From contig JAFBAO010000052.1 of assembly GCA_019247715.1 (NCBI GenBank), positions 1 to 64,000 of the forward strand: DNA of 64,000 nucleotides, written 5' to 3'. Below are positions 1 through 7,797 of this stretch, in pieces. The position numbers and the translations under genes are program-made. This DNA comes from Caulobacteraceae bacterium (lineage in GTDB: Bacteria; Pseudomonadota; Alphaproteobacteria; Caulobacterales; Caulobacteraceae). Each line of letters starts with the position of its first letter. Position 1 is the stretch's first letter. The notes under the pieces are model-generated. The model searched no databases and was not told the DNA's origin. It saw nothing but the letters and a program-made list of their open reading frames with translations.

Positions 1-1
1 G

Positions 2-784
2 GCGCGGGCGATCTGGATCCGCGACACCCTGTCGGACTGGGCGACCCAGGCGCCGCACGCCATCTCGGTGGTCGTCACCTCGGGCCCGGCCAGCGAGCCT
101 GCGTCCGATGAGCAGCTTGCCGCCCGCGCCGCTCCGGAGATGGTCCGCTTCGCCCGCTATTGGCTGGACTTTTACCGCGCCTACATGGGTCCTTCGGGGC
201 CGTTCGCAGGTTCGGTGAACAACCCGCCGCAGCCTCACGCCCGAACCGGCGATCCAGCCAAAGGCGGCGGCGGCGCTTGGGGGTATGTGTCGGGGACGCA
301 GGTGAAGATCTCCGACGATCAGGCCTTCGTCTTCACCATGGAGGACATGGCGGCGCGCTATGTGGGCGCCGGGTTCGCAAGCCCCTGGTGGGTCACCGTC
401 GACTACGCCCGGCGCAGCGGCAGCATCAACAACGGCCAGGCGCGGCGCAACCCCGACGGCACGATCACCTATGCGGTGGCGCGCAAAGACCCCGGGATAG
501 CGAACTGGATCGACACTGCGGGCCTGGATGAGGGCGCCCTGCTGCTCCGCTGGCAGGCCATCGAAGGACCGTTGCCGAAGTCGGACTCCCTCACCCTGCA
601 GGGCGAGATCATCAAGAACGAAGGCGCCGAGATGCGGGTGATCAAGGAAGCGCGCGTGCTTCCGATCGGCCAGGTCCGGACAGCCTATCCTCACCTTATA
701 GCCGGCCAGGAGGCGCGCGCGGCAGAGCTCGCGACCCGGCTCGCAAGTTACGGGCGCCGGCTGGATTCCGGAGGGCCGCGGTGA
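2..784 (+). CDS. DUF1214-like protein, C-terminal part (5' end outside window)
   Basis: The reading frame is open from base 2, so this is the C-terminal ~260 residues of a longer protein; the GTG at 68 is internal. The last ~130 residues match two full-length proteins in this window (24131-25303 and 40412-41632): an aromatic-rich strand (PWWVTVDY), a short Asn-Gly turn, then DPGIANWIDTAG followed by a Gly and RW. This NW-D-G-RW signature is typical of DUF1214 domains, whose biochemical role is unknown to me. It is followed 49 nt downstream by an SDR on the same strand and probably opens or belongs to the operon running to 6720. The family call is by resemblance; no catalytic residues can be assigned. 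Confidence 0.6.
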   Translation, partial: ARAIWIRDTLSDWATQAPHAISVVVTSGPASEPASDEQLAARAAPEMVRFARYWLDFYRAYMGPSGPFAGSVNNPPQPHARTGDPAKGGGGAWGYVSGTQVKISDDQAFVFTMEDMAARYVGAGFASPWWVTVDYARRSGSINNGQARRNPDGTITYAVARKDPGIANWIDTAGLDEGALLLRWQAIEGPLPKSDSLTLQGEIIKNEGAEMRVIKEARVLPIGQVRTAYPHLIAGQEARAAELATRLASYGRRLDSGGPR

Positions 785-833
785 AACGCGGGCCGATGTG
801 GGGCGAGGGCGGAACGCTTAGGGAAACGCGAAC

Positions 834-1700
834 ATGACGCAGCAGTATGAAACCTACGGACGTTTGCGTGGCCGCGTCGCCGTCGTCACCGGCGGCACGA
901 AGGGGATCGGGCAAGGCGTCGTATTGAGATTCCTGAAGGAGGGGGCTTCGGTGGTCTATTGCTCCCGCAATCCCAGCAACAACGCCGAGAATGCCGCCTT
1001 GATTGAGGAGCTCGGCGCCGCTCAGCGGAGCCAGTTCGTCGCGGCGGACGTCGGATCCAAGTCGGACATGCAGGGTTTGGTGGCCGCGGCGGCCGAGCGG
1101 TTCGGCCGTGTGGACATCTTGGTCAACAACGCCCAGGGCATAGCGCCGCTGAACCCCATCCAGTCGAAGCCGGACGGCGACTACTCCATGACCCTCGCCA
1201 CCGGCTTCTTCCACTCCCTATGGACGTCGCAGGCGGCGCTTCCGCACATGCAGGCCCAGCGCTACGGCCGCATCATCCACATGAGCTCGGTATGGTCGCT
1301 GTGGGGTTATCGCTACGGCAGCGACTACGCCGTCACCAAGGGCGCCTTGGAGTCGCTCACCCGGTCCATGGCCAACGAGTGGGGCAAGTTCGGCGTCACC
1401 GTCAACTGTGTCCGGCCCGCCGGAGACAGCTTCGCCTACAAGCAATTCAAGGCTCAGGACATCAGGACGGCCGCGGAGTCGGAGGCGGCGATCCCGATGG
1501 GGAGGATGGGCGACTGCGAAGTCGAGATCGCCGGCGCGATCTTGGGACTGGTGTCGGAGAACGGACGCTTCATCACCGGGCAGGTGCTGAACGTAGACGG
1601 CGGGCTGTGGGCGGTGCCGCCTAACCACGAGCCCGCCTCCGACGTCGATATTCACCGCGGACGGGCCCAAGCCGCCGTCTCTGTTGGCGAGGGGAATTGA
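834..1700 (+). CDS. SDR family NAD(P)-dependent oxidoreductase
   Basis: Classical short-chain dehydrogenase of 288 aa. The cofactor loop GTKGIGQG lies at residues 21-28, NNA near 98-100, the catalytic Ser at 151/152, and the Tyr-x-x-x-Lys pair at Y165 and K169. The C-terminus has the usual ITGQ...VDGG strand. It should oxidise a secondary alcohol or reduce a ketone with NAD(P); the substrate cannot be read. ATG at 834 follows an AGGGAA ribosome site. The stop is separated by one base from the next gene, also an SDR but lacking the catalytic pair, so the two may form a heteromer. This one is the intact partner. Confidence 0.92.
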   Translation: MTQQYETYGRLRGRVAVVTGGTKGIGQGVVLRFLKEGASVVYCSRNPSNNAENAALIEELGAAQRSQFVAADVGSKSDMQGLVAAAAERFGRVDILVNNAQGIAPLNPIQSKPDGDYSMTLATGFFHSLWTSQAALPHMQAQRYGRIIHMSSVWSLWGYRYGSDYAVTKGALESLTRSMANEWGKFGVTVNCVRPAGDSFAYKQFKAQDIRTAAESEAAIPMGRMGDCEVEIAGAILGLVSENGRFITGQVLNVDGGLWAVPPNHEPASDVDIHRGRAQAAVSVGEGN

Positions 1701-1701
1701 G

Positions 1702-2511
1702 ATGGAGCATCGGGAAAAGCCGCTGCTGGAAAAGCGGATCGCCGTCGTCACCGCCGTCAAGGGCAGTCTCGGCGAAGGGATCGCCCGCCGCTTCGGTCGG
1801 GAGGGAGCCGTCGTCGTCGCCGTCGACGCCGATCGCGAGGCGGCCAAAAGGTGCGCGGCGCTCATCACCGATGCGGGGGGCACGGCGATCGCGCGGGGCG
1901 CCGACATCCTCGCTCCGGGCGAAGCCGTCCGCCTCTGCCGAGAGGTGGCCGACGAGCTGGGGGGCCTCGATATCCTCGTCAACGCCGGGCAGGCGACCAC
2001 GCCGGTTGCGCCGCTCAGGGACAAGGATCCCGACAATTTCGGGCGCGCGTTCCGGGAGGGTCCGCTGGCGGCGATCCTGATGATGCAGGCGGCCTACCCG
2101 CATCTTCAGGCGCGCGGCGGCGGCCGCATCGTCAACGTAGGCTCCTTCTACGGTCCGACAGCCAATTGCGGCGTCGTCGACGCGGTCGCCAGCGACGGCG
2201 CCCTGGCCGCGCTCACCCGCGCGGCGGGCGTCGAATGGGCCCGGGAGAACATTCTCGTCAATTTTCTTCAGGCCGGCGCCCCGGACATTCCGGAGTTTCA
2301 CGCCTACCGGCAGGCCGATCGCGACGCCGTCGACGGTCTCGTCGCCAATCTGGCCTTGGGGCGTCTAGCAGATCCGGTCGAGGATGTCGGCGGCGCGGCG
2401 ACGTTCCTTGCGTCGGACGAGGGCTGCTTCGTTGTCGGGCACACCATCTTCGCCGACGGAGGTCAGCATCTGGCCGCCCCTGCTTACGACCCAGGTTTCA
2501 AGGTGGTGTGA
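1702..2511 (+). CDS. Degenerate SDR-fold protein lacking the catalytic Tyr and Lys
   Basis: 269 aa from ATG 1702, preceded by an AGGGG ribosome site; an in-frame TTG at 1684 is a weaker alternative. The fold is clearly SDR: a modified glycine loop (KGSLGEG, about residues 20-26), NAG at 94-96, a retained Ser at 148 and a final VDGG-like strand (FADGG). Aligned with the preceding SDR through GALxxLTR, the active Tyr is Ala161 and the active Lys is Asp165. With both lost, ordinary SDR catalysis is unlikely. It lies one base after the intact SDR, suggesting a non-catalytic subunit or a repurposed binding protein. Related decayed SDRs exist in heteromeric enzymes, but partnership here is inference. 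Confidence 0.85.
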   Translation: MEHREKPLLEKRIAVVTAVKGSLGEGIARRFGREGAVVVAVDADREAAKRCAALITDAGGTAIARGADILAPGEAVRLCREVADELGGLDILVNAGQATTPVAPLRDKDPDNFGRAFREGPLAAILMMQAAYPHLQARGGGRIVNVGSFYGPTANCGVVDAVASDGALAALTRAAGVEWARENILVNFLQAGAPDIPEFHAYRQADRDAVDGLVANLALGRLADPVEDVGGAATFLASDEGCFVVGHTIFADGGQHLAAPAYDPGFKVV

Positions 2512-2543
2512 CCCATTCCGACGATCTCCAGGGAGGAGACGCC

Positions 2544-3017
2544 ATGACCGATCCGGATATCCAGACGCTGCTCGACCAGCAGGCGATCCACGATCTCGTG
2601 GTGCGATTGACCCGCGCCCAGGATCGGTGCGACCGCGAGCTGTTGCTGTCGTGCTATCACCCGGACGCCCGCGACGAGCACGGTCCCTTCAAGGGCAGCC
2701 CCACCGAGTTCGCCGACTGGGTGTTCCCACACATCCGCAGGATGCGGTTCATCCAGCACCGGGTCTCGAACGTCCTGATCGAGGTTCGCGGCGATGTCGC
2801 CTACGGCGAGTCCTACGCCTTCGAGGAAGGCGAGACGCTGGACGGAAGCAAGGTGACCGGGTGCGGTCGCTACATCGATCGCTTCGAGCGTCGCAACGGC
2901 GAGTGGAGGATCGCCCTGCGGCGGGTGATCCTGGAAGGCGTCGCCCCGGGGTTCGACGCTTCGGATTTCTTTCCTTCTCTGCAGAGCCGGGAAGATATCT
3001 CGTACGAACGGGACTGA
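2544..3017 (+). CDS. SnoaL-like / NTF2-fold protein
   Basis: 157 aa starting at ATG 2544 with a strong GGGAGGAG ribosome site. It opens with a helix of the kind LLDQQAIHDLVVRLTRAQDR, then CYHPDARDEHGPF and a C-terminal strand of alternating aromatic and basic residues, the usual pattern of SnoaL_4-type alpha+beta barrel proteins. These act as small isomerases, dehydratases or ligand-binding proteins in polyketide, steroid and aromatic pathways. Its position 32 nt after the SDR pair suggests a step on the same intermediate. Two more SnoaL-like genes lie at 15061 and 60574. Its reaction is not known. Confidence 0.8.
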   Translation: MTDPDIQTLLDQQAIHDLVVRLTRAQDRCDRELLLSCYHPDARDEHGPFKGSPTEFADWVFPHIRRMRFIQHRVSNVLIEVRGDVAYGESYAFEEGETLDGSKVTGCGRYIDRFERRNGEWRIALRRVILEGVAPGFDASDFFPSLQSREDISYERD

Positions 3018-3248
3018 ACTTCGCTCCCCGCGGTCGTTCAGGGGGCGCCCGAGGTTCTAGGTTCAAGAGTTGGCCGGTTCTTGGGGCACGGCGATTCCAC
3101 TGTTGCCGAACGCGCTCCGGGGCCGCGCGCGGCGGCGCTTGACATGGTCCGACCGGGAAGCGGAAATTCGCAGGTGCCGGGCCGGGGGCGTAGGGCGCGG
3201 AGGCCGCGGCGGTGCGCGGACAGGGAGGATCAGCCGGATGGGCGCGCC

Positions 3249-3824
3249 GTGAGTTCAGACGCCGCCGCAAGGCGCCGCCGCTTCAACGCCCTGGACCCCG
3301 CCGGGTTCGACGACGACCAGAAGTCGGTGTTCGCCAAGCTTTCGCGCTCGACCGCCGATCCGCTGAACGGGATCGGCGGGATGTGGCTGCGCAGCCCCAA
3401 GATGGCCGCCGAGCTCATGCGCCTCATCGGCTACTTCGCCGTGCATCCCAGTCTGCCGGCGCCGCTTCGGGAACTGGCCATCATCGTCACCGCGAGGCAT
3501 TGGGAAGCCCAGCTCGAGTGGGACATCCACAGCCGCCGCGCCCTTGAAGCTGGCGTCGACCCCAAGGTGGTGGCCGCGGTGGGGGAGGGCGGGCGGCCCC
3601 CGCCAGAGCATGCCCAGGAAGCGGCTGTGGCCGCCTTCTGCAGCGAATTGCTTGAAGATCGTTTCGTGTCGTCCGCCACCTTCGCGGCGGTGCGGGGAAT
3701 GTTCGACGACCGTCAGATCGTGGACCTGATCGCGACGATCGGCTCGGCGACCATGAGCAGCCTTTTTTTGAATATCCAGGCTCCGGATCGGCCGGTCTTC
3801 CGGGCCGCCCCGGCGGCGACATGA
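3249..3824 (+). CDS. Carboxymuconolactone decarboxylase family protein
   Basis: About 191 aa from the GTG at 3249. The core has a helix with Glu (ELAIIVTARHWEAQLEWDIH), then an Ala/Gly-rich turn (RALEAGVDPKVVAAV), the arrangement of the CMD/AhpD-like fold. The CxxC of peroxidatic AhpD proteins is absent, so it is closer to the decarboxylase-like branch often found beside SDRs in degradation clusters. The start is uncertain: a GGGAGGA at 3223-3229 is about 18 nt from the GTG, and an in-frame ATG at 3144 would add a non-conserved arginine-rich segment. It precedes the acyl-CoA synthetase by 34 nt. Confidence 0.8.
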   Translation: MSSDAAARRRRFNALDPAGFDDDQKSVFAKLSRSTADPLNGIGGMWLRSPKMAAELMRLIGYFAVHPSLPAPLRELAIIVTARHWEAQLEWDIHSRRALEAGVDPKVVAAVGEGGRPPPEHAQEAAVAAFCSELLEDRFVSSATFAAVRGMFDDRQIVDLIATIGSATMSSLFLNIQAPDRPVFRAAPAAT

Positions 3825-3858
3825 GCGCCGCGCTCGCGACGTGCGGCAGGAGGTGCTC

Positions 3859-5502
3859 ATGAAACTCAAGGCGCCGCCGCCCGGTCCGCCGTTCGCTCCC
3901 ACTGCGCCGAACCTGTTCCGCTACGTGCGCGAGGCCCACGGCGAGCGCGAATTCCTGGCGTTCGGCGAACAGCGGCTCAGCTACGCCGACGCCGACCGGC
4001 TTTCGGCCGAGCTGGCCAAGGGACTGCTGGCGCTGGGCCTCGGCAAGGGCGCGCGCGTGGGCATCTTGATGCCCAACAACCCCGACTGGGTGATTGTCTG
4101 GATGGCCTGCGCCAGGATCGGGGCGCTGAGCGTGCTGCTGAGCACCTTCTACCAGGGCCCGGAGATCGCCTGGGCGGTGCGCCACAACGACCTGCACGCC
4201 CTCATCATCGCCGACCGGTACCTTCACAACGACTATGTCGAACGCCTGGAGCGGGCGTTGGCGGGGCTCGCCGAGGAGACCTCGACCGAGCTCTTCCTGC
4301 CCGAGCAGCCGCACCTTCGCCACATCGTAGTGTGGGGCGCGTGCGAGAAGCCCTGGGCGATCCGGGGACAGACGGACCTGCTGGCGCGGGCGGCGGCCAA
4401 GCCGCGGCTCGACGACAGGATCCTGGCCGGGGTGGAAGCGAACATCACGCCCTCGGACCTGCTGCTCACCATCTGCACCTCCGGCTCCACGGCCGAGCCG
4501 AAGGCGGTGGTGCACACCCACGGCGTGGCCTTGCGCGCCACGTTCCAGTTCCTGGACTACATCAACATCAAACCGGACGACCGCACCTACACGGCGCAGC
4601 CCTTCTTCTGGGTCGGCGGCCTGAACATCAACCTGCTGCCCACGATGTACCTGGGCGCCTGCATGTGCTTCTCCGAGACGCCGGACCCGGCAGACATCAT
4701 CGCCATGGCCCGGCGCGAGGGCGTCACGCGGTTCACCGGCTGGCCGGCGCAGGCCCAGCGCCTGCGGCAGGCCTTGGCCGAGGGCGGCGAGGGTCTGACG
4801 AAGCTGCGCGCCGGGCTGGGAGAGCCCCTGGACGAGCTCGGCCGGCCCATCCCGCCGGAGCGCCGCTTGTCGGGGCTGATGGGCATGACCGAAAGCTTCG
4901 GCATGCACAGCATCGACCGGGCGGGCCCGACGCCGCTCGGGAAAGGCGGCTCGTGGGGGCGCAAGCTTCCGGGCATGGAGCGTCTGATCGTCGATCCGGA
5001 GACGGGCTCGCCGCTGACGACGGGCGAGCGCGGCGAGCTCTTCATCCGCGGCCATAACATGATGCACGGCTACTACCGCAAGGAGCGGTGGGAGGTCTTC
5101 ACCGCGGAGGGCTACTTCCCCACCGGCGATCTCTCGATCCTCGACGAGGACGACTACATCTACTTCGTCGGCCGCAAGGGCGAGATGATCAAGACATCCG
5201 GCGCCAACGTGGCCCCGCCCGAGGTCGAGAACGCGCTTCTCACCTGCCCCGGAGTCCGCGAGGCCATCGTCTTCGGCGTGCCGGACGCGACGAAGGGAGA
5301 GGTGGTGGCGGCGGTGGTCTCGCCCCAGGACGGGGCCGCGCTCGACGCCGAGGGGCTACGCCTGGCCTTGCGCGAGCGGCTTTCCCCCTACAAGGTCCCC
5401 CAGACCTTCGCCTTCCTGACGCACGACGAGATTCCGCGCACCGCTTCGGGCAAGGCGATCAAGCCGAAGCTGCGCGAGATGCTGTTTCCAGCCGGGACCT
5501 GA
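3859..5502 (+). CDS. AMP-dependent acyl-CoA synthetase/ligase
   Basis: 547 aa, taking ATG 3859 with CAGGAGG upstream; a GTG at 3841 would add six residues. It has the ATP-binding P-loop TSGSTAEPK around residues 207-215, the GMTE motif in the middle, YFPTGD and GRKGEMIK in the hinge region, and a C-terminal PRTASGKAIKPKLRE containing the lysine needed for adenylation. It activates a carboxylic acid to an acyl-adenylate and then an acyl-CoA. The chain length or ring type of the substrate cannot be read. It lies between the CMD gene and a sulfotransferase on the same strand. A second ligase occurs at 34111-35781. Confidence 0.93.
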   Translation: MKLKAPPPGPPFAPTAPNLFRYVREAHGEREFLAFGEQRLSYADADRLSAELAKGLLALGLGKGARVGILMPNNPDWVIVWMACARIGALSVLLSTFYQGPEIAWAVRHNDLHALIIADRYLHNDYVERLERALAGLAEETSTELFLPEQPHLRHIVVWGACEKPWAIRGQTDLLARAAAKPRLDDRILAGVEANITPSDLLLTICTSGSTAEPKAVVHTHGVALRATFQFLDYINIKPDDRTYTAQPFFWVGGLNINLLPTMYLGACMCFSETPDPADIIAMARREGVTRFTGWPAQAQRLRQALAEGGEGLTKLRAGLGEPLDELGRPIPPERRLSGLMGMTESFGMHSIDRAGPTPLGKGGSWGRKLPGMERLIVDPETGSPLTTGERGELFIRGHNMMHGYYRKERWEVFTAEGYFPTGDLSILDEDDYIYFVGRKGEMIKTSGANVAPPEVENALLTCPGVREAIVFGVPDATKGEVVAAVVSPQDGAALDAEGLRLALRERLSPYKVPQTFAFLTHDEIPRTASGKAIKPKLREMLFPAGT

Positions 5503-5571
5503 CCTGTCTTCCCAGTGTCGGCCCGGGATTGAGCACATGGCGGCGACGTCGCCGTGACGGGGAGGACGAAC

Positions 5572-6720
5572 TTGCGTCAGGTGAATGCCGACCGGATCGT
5601 GGAGCGGGCGCGCCGGGAGACAGGTCTCGATCGCTTCGAGTCCGAGAGTTTTCGGGAAGGCCTGGAGATCGCGGTCGCGGACGTCAACAAGGCGGGCTGG
5701 CCCCAGTGGGGTCTCGACAACTTCGAGGAAGCCGCCTCCCACCTCCTCGGCCTGCGCCTGAAGATCGACGATTACCTGCGCCAGCATCCGCAGGCGCTCG
5801 AGACGCCGGTCAAGGCGCCCGTCATCGTCATGGGCATGCCCCGCACCGGCACCACGCTTTCGAGCAACCTCTTGGCGACCGATCCGAACCGGCGCTCGCT
5901 GCTGACGTGGGTGGCCGACGATCCGGTGCCGCCGCCGACGATCGAGGGCCTGCGCACCGACCCGCGCGCCCTGGCGGCGCTGGAGCTCGAACGGCGCTCG
6001 CAGGCCGAGGACCCGGCGGCTGGCCGCTTCTACATGTCCTCCGCCGTGTTTCCGACCGAGTGCATCAGCGTGCTGTCGCAGGACTTCAAGTCCATGCACT
6101 GGGAGGCGCTGGGCCGCCTGCCGGCTTACTCCGAGTGGATCTGGAGCGCCGACATGACCTCGGCCTACGACCACCACCGCCGGTTCCTGCAGGTGCTGCA
6201 GCATGCCGCGCCGGGCCCATGGAACCTGAAGATGCCCTCGCACGCCATGCACCTGCGCTACGTGCTGAAGGCCTACCCCGATGCGCGCCTAGTCTGGACC
6301 CACCGCGACCCCTATACGGCGGTGGGGTCCATCTGCAGCGTGATCGCCAATGTGCATCTGCGGGCCCAGGACAAGCCCGACGACGCCTGGATCGCCGAGT
6401 TCTATCCCCGTCAGCTGGCCGAGCACGCGAGAAGGATCATGGTCGTGCGCGCCGAGATCGGCCGCGAGCGGGTCTACGACCTGCACTACGCGAGGACCAT
6501 GCGCGATCCGATCGGCAGCATGCGCGACCTCTACGCCTGGCTGGGCGACGACTTCACCGCCGAAGCGCAAGCCAACATGCGCCGCTGGCTGCAGGAGAAC
6601 CCGCAGGGCAAGTGGGGCAAGCACGCCTACAAGCTGGACCGCTGGGGCCTGTCCGAGCAGAAGCTCGCCCCGCTCTTCGCGGACTACCTCGCGAGCTACG
6701 ACGTCGAGCGCGAAGGGTAG
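5572..6720 (+). CDS. Sulfotransferase family protein
   Basis: About 382 aa. I chose TTG 5572 because GGGGAGG ends six bases before it; GTG 5554 and GTG 5581 are alternatives. The 5'-phosphosulfate loop GMPRTGTT is at about residues 88-95 and the 3'-phosphate motif HRDPYTAVGSICS lies near the middle, as in the bacterial Sulfotransfer_3 type that uses PAPS. A hydroxyl-bearing substrate would be sulfated. It directly follows the acyl-CoA synthetase. A second sulfotransferase (41653-42777) also lies near a DUF1214-like gene and an SDR, so the combination recurs. Some members of this fold do other chemistry, so PAPS use is family knowledge only. Confidence 0.88.
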   Translation: MRQVNADRIVERARRETGLDRFESESFREGLEIAVADVNKAGWPQWGLDNFEEAASHLLGLRLKIDDYLRQHPQALETPVKAPVIVMGMPRTGTTLSSNLLATDPNRRSLLTWVADDPVPPPTIEGLRTDPRALAALELERRSQAEDPAAGRFYMSSAVFPTECISVLSQDFKSMHWEALGRLPAYSEWIWSADMTSAYDHHRRFLQVLQHAAPGPWNLKMPSHAMHLRYVLKAYPDARLVWTHRDPYTAVGSICSVIANVHLRAQDKPDDAWIAEFYPRQLAEHARRIMVVRAEIGRERVYDLHYARTMRDPIGSMRDLYAWLGDDFTAEAQANMRRWLQENPQGKWGKHAYKLDRWGLSEQKLAPLFADYLASYDVEREG

Positions 6721-6778
6721 GCGCAGCGCCCGCCTCGGGCCGGCGCTGCGCTCATCACACCCGCAAGCACGCCGGCGG

Positions 6779-7444
6779 TCACGCGCTCCAGGGACGCTGG
6801 AAAAGGTATTCCGTGCGCCATGCGTGCTGGGGCTCGGCGTGAAGCTCCCAGTAGAGCTCCGCCAGCTCTTCCCCCACCGCCGGGCTGATCCCCGCGTGGA
6901 CGATCACGTGGGCGAAATGGACGGCCGCGAGGGCGGGGTCCTGGACCAGGCATTTGACGAAACCGCTGAGCGCGCACTTGCCGACGCTGAGCGAGGTGTA
7001 GGCGGCCATCGGATCAAGGGCGAGGCCCCCGCCGGTGAACAGCATCGTTCCCTTCCCGCGCGCCAGCATGGCCGGAAGCGCCGCCTGCGCCGCCGCCATG
7101 GCGCCCCCTGCATTGGCGAGGAGGTCGGAGGCGAGGGTCTCGGGCGGTTGCTCGAGCAAGGCCCCCCGGCGCACCGCCGCAGCGTTGTAGACGAGCGCCT
7201 CCAGCGCGCCATGCCGCGCCTCGACCGCCGAGACCATCGCGCGCACCGCGCCGAGGTCGGCGGCGTCGCAGATTTCCACCTCGGCCGCCGCCACTCCCGC
7301 GGCGGCGAGCTCCCGCGCCTGCGCCTCCAGGGGTTCGCGCCGTCGCCCGACAAGCACCAGGCGGAAGCCTTCGCGCCCGAACCGCCGCGCCACGGCCCTT
7401 CCGAGATTGCCGCCCGCCCCGATCAGGAGAAGCGTCTTTGTCAT
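6779..7444 (-). CDS. Divergent SDR family protein lacking the catalytic Tyr
   Basis: 221 aa from the ATG at 7444; longer in-frame extensions upstream are not conserved-looking. The N-terminus has the glycine loop GAGGNLG and VGRR, then NAAA in place of NNAG. In the active-site region a Ser-rich stretch SLSVGKCAL aligns with YxxxK, so the Lys is kept but the Tyr position is Leu. I recall similar LxxGK variants in a group of small proteobacterial SDRs, suggesting a functional subfamily rather than decay. It faces away from the exporter at 7798 across about 350 bases and ends 58 nt from the sulfotransferase stop. Its reaction is unknown. Confidence 0.8.
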   Translation of the reverse strand: MTKTLLLIGAGGNLGRAVARRFGREGFRLVLVGRRREPLEAQARELAAAGVAAAEVEICDAADLGAVRAMVSAVEARHGALEALVYNAAAVRRGALLEQPPETLASDLLANAGGAMAAAQAALPAMLARGKGTMLFTGGGLALDPMAAYTSLSVGKCALSGFVKCLVQDPALAAVHFAHVIVHAGISPAVGEELAELYWELHAEPQHAWRTEYLFQRPWSA

Positions 7445-7797
7445 GGTTCCTAAGCCTCGCTCGCGGCGGCGTAACGGAATCTCGCCCAGTCTTGCCCTGG
7501 ATTCCTCAACGGGTCGTCGCGCCCTGGCGCCGACCATGGGCCGCAAAGCCGCGTTCCTCCAGCCAGAAAATTCTTTGACCTTCCGGTAGAAATGCGCGCC
7601 TGGGCGTGCGACGTCGGAAATGACGTTGGCCGCCTTGAGGGAAGCGGGCATGCCAATGGTTTGACGCCCCCAGACCCAGCGTCGCAGACGGGGGTCGGTT
7701 GGATCGCTTGGGAGCCGATGATGGCGCTGCGCAAGATCGGGAAGCCGCATCGCTCGGGCCGCGCTCATCGGGCCGAGGCTGCGCCCAGCGGCACGGC
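7445..7797. promoter_or_regulatory. Divergent intergenic region
   Basis: About 350 bases between the divergently transcribed SDR (minus) and the 14-TM exporter (plus). Both promoters must lie here, but I see no convincing -35/-10 pair, operator or coding region. The small frames crossing it are G+C-rich and have no recognisable protein pattern. Confidence 0.35.

Noticed and set aside
3139..3167. TTGACA resembling a -35 box
   Set aside because: No -10-like element at 16-18 bases, and it lies in a region that probably belongs to an operon.
3487..5067. Long minus-strand open frame opposite the CMD and ligase genes
   Set aside because: It is the mirror of well-supported plus-strand genes in GC-rich DNA, with no protein pattern and no ribosome site.
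5088..6842. Long plus-strand open frame over the ligase and sulfotransferase
   Set aside because: Arg/Gly-rich shadow of the real frames, without any motif.
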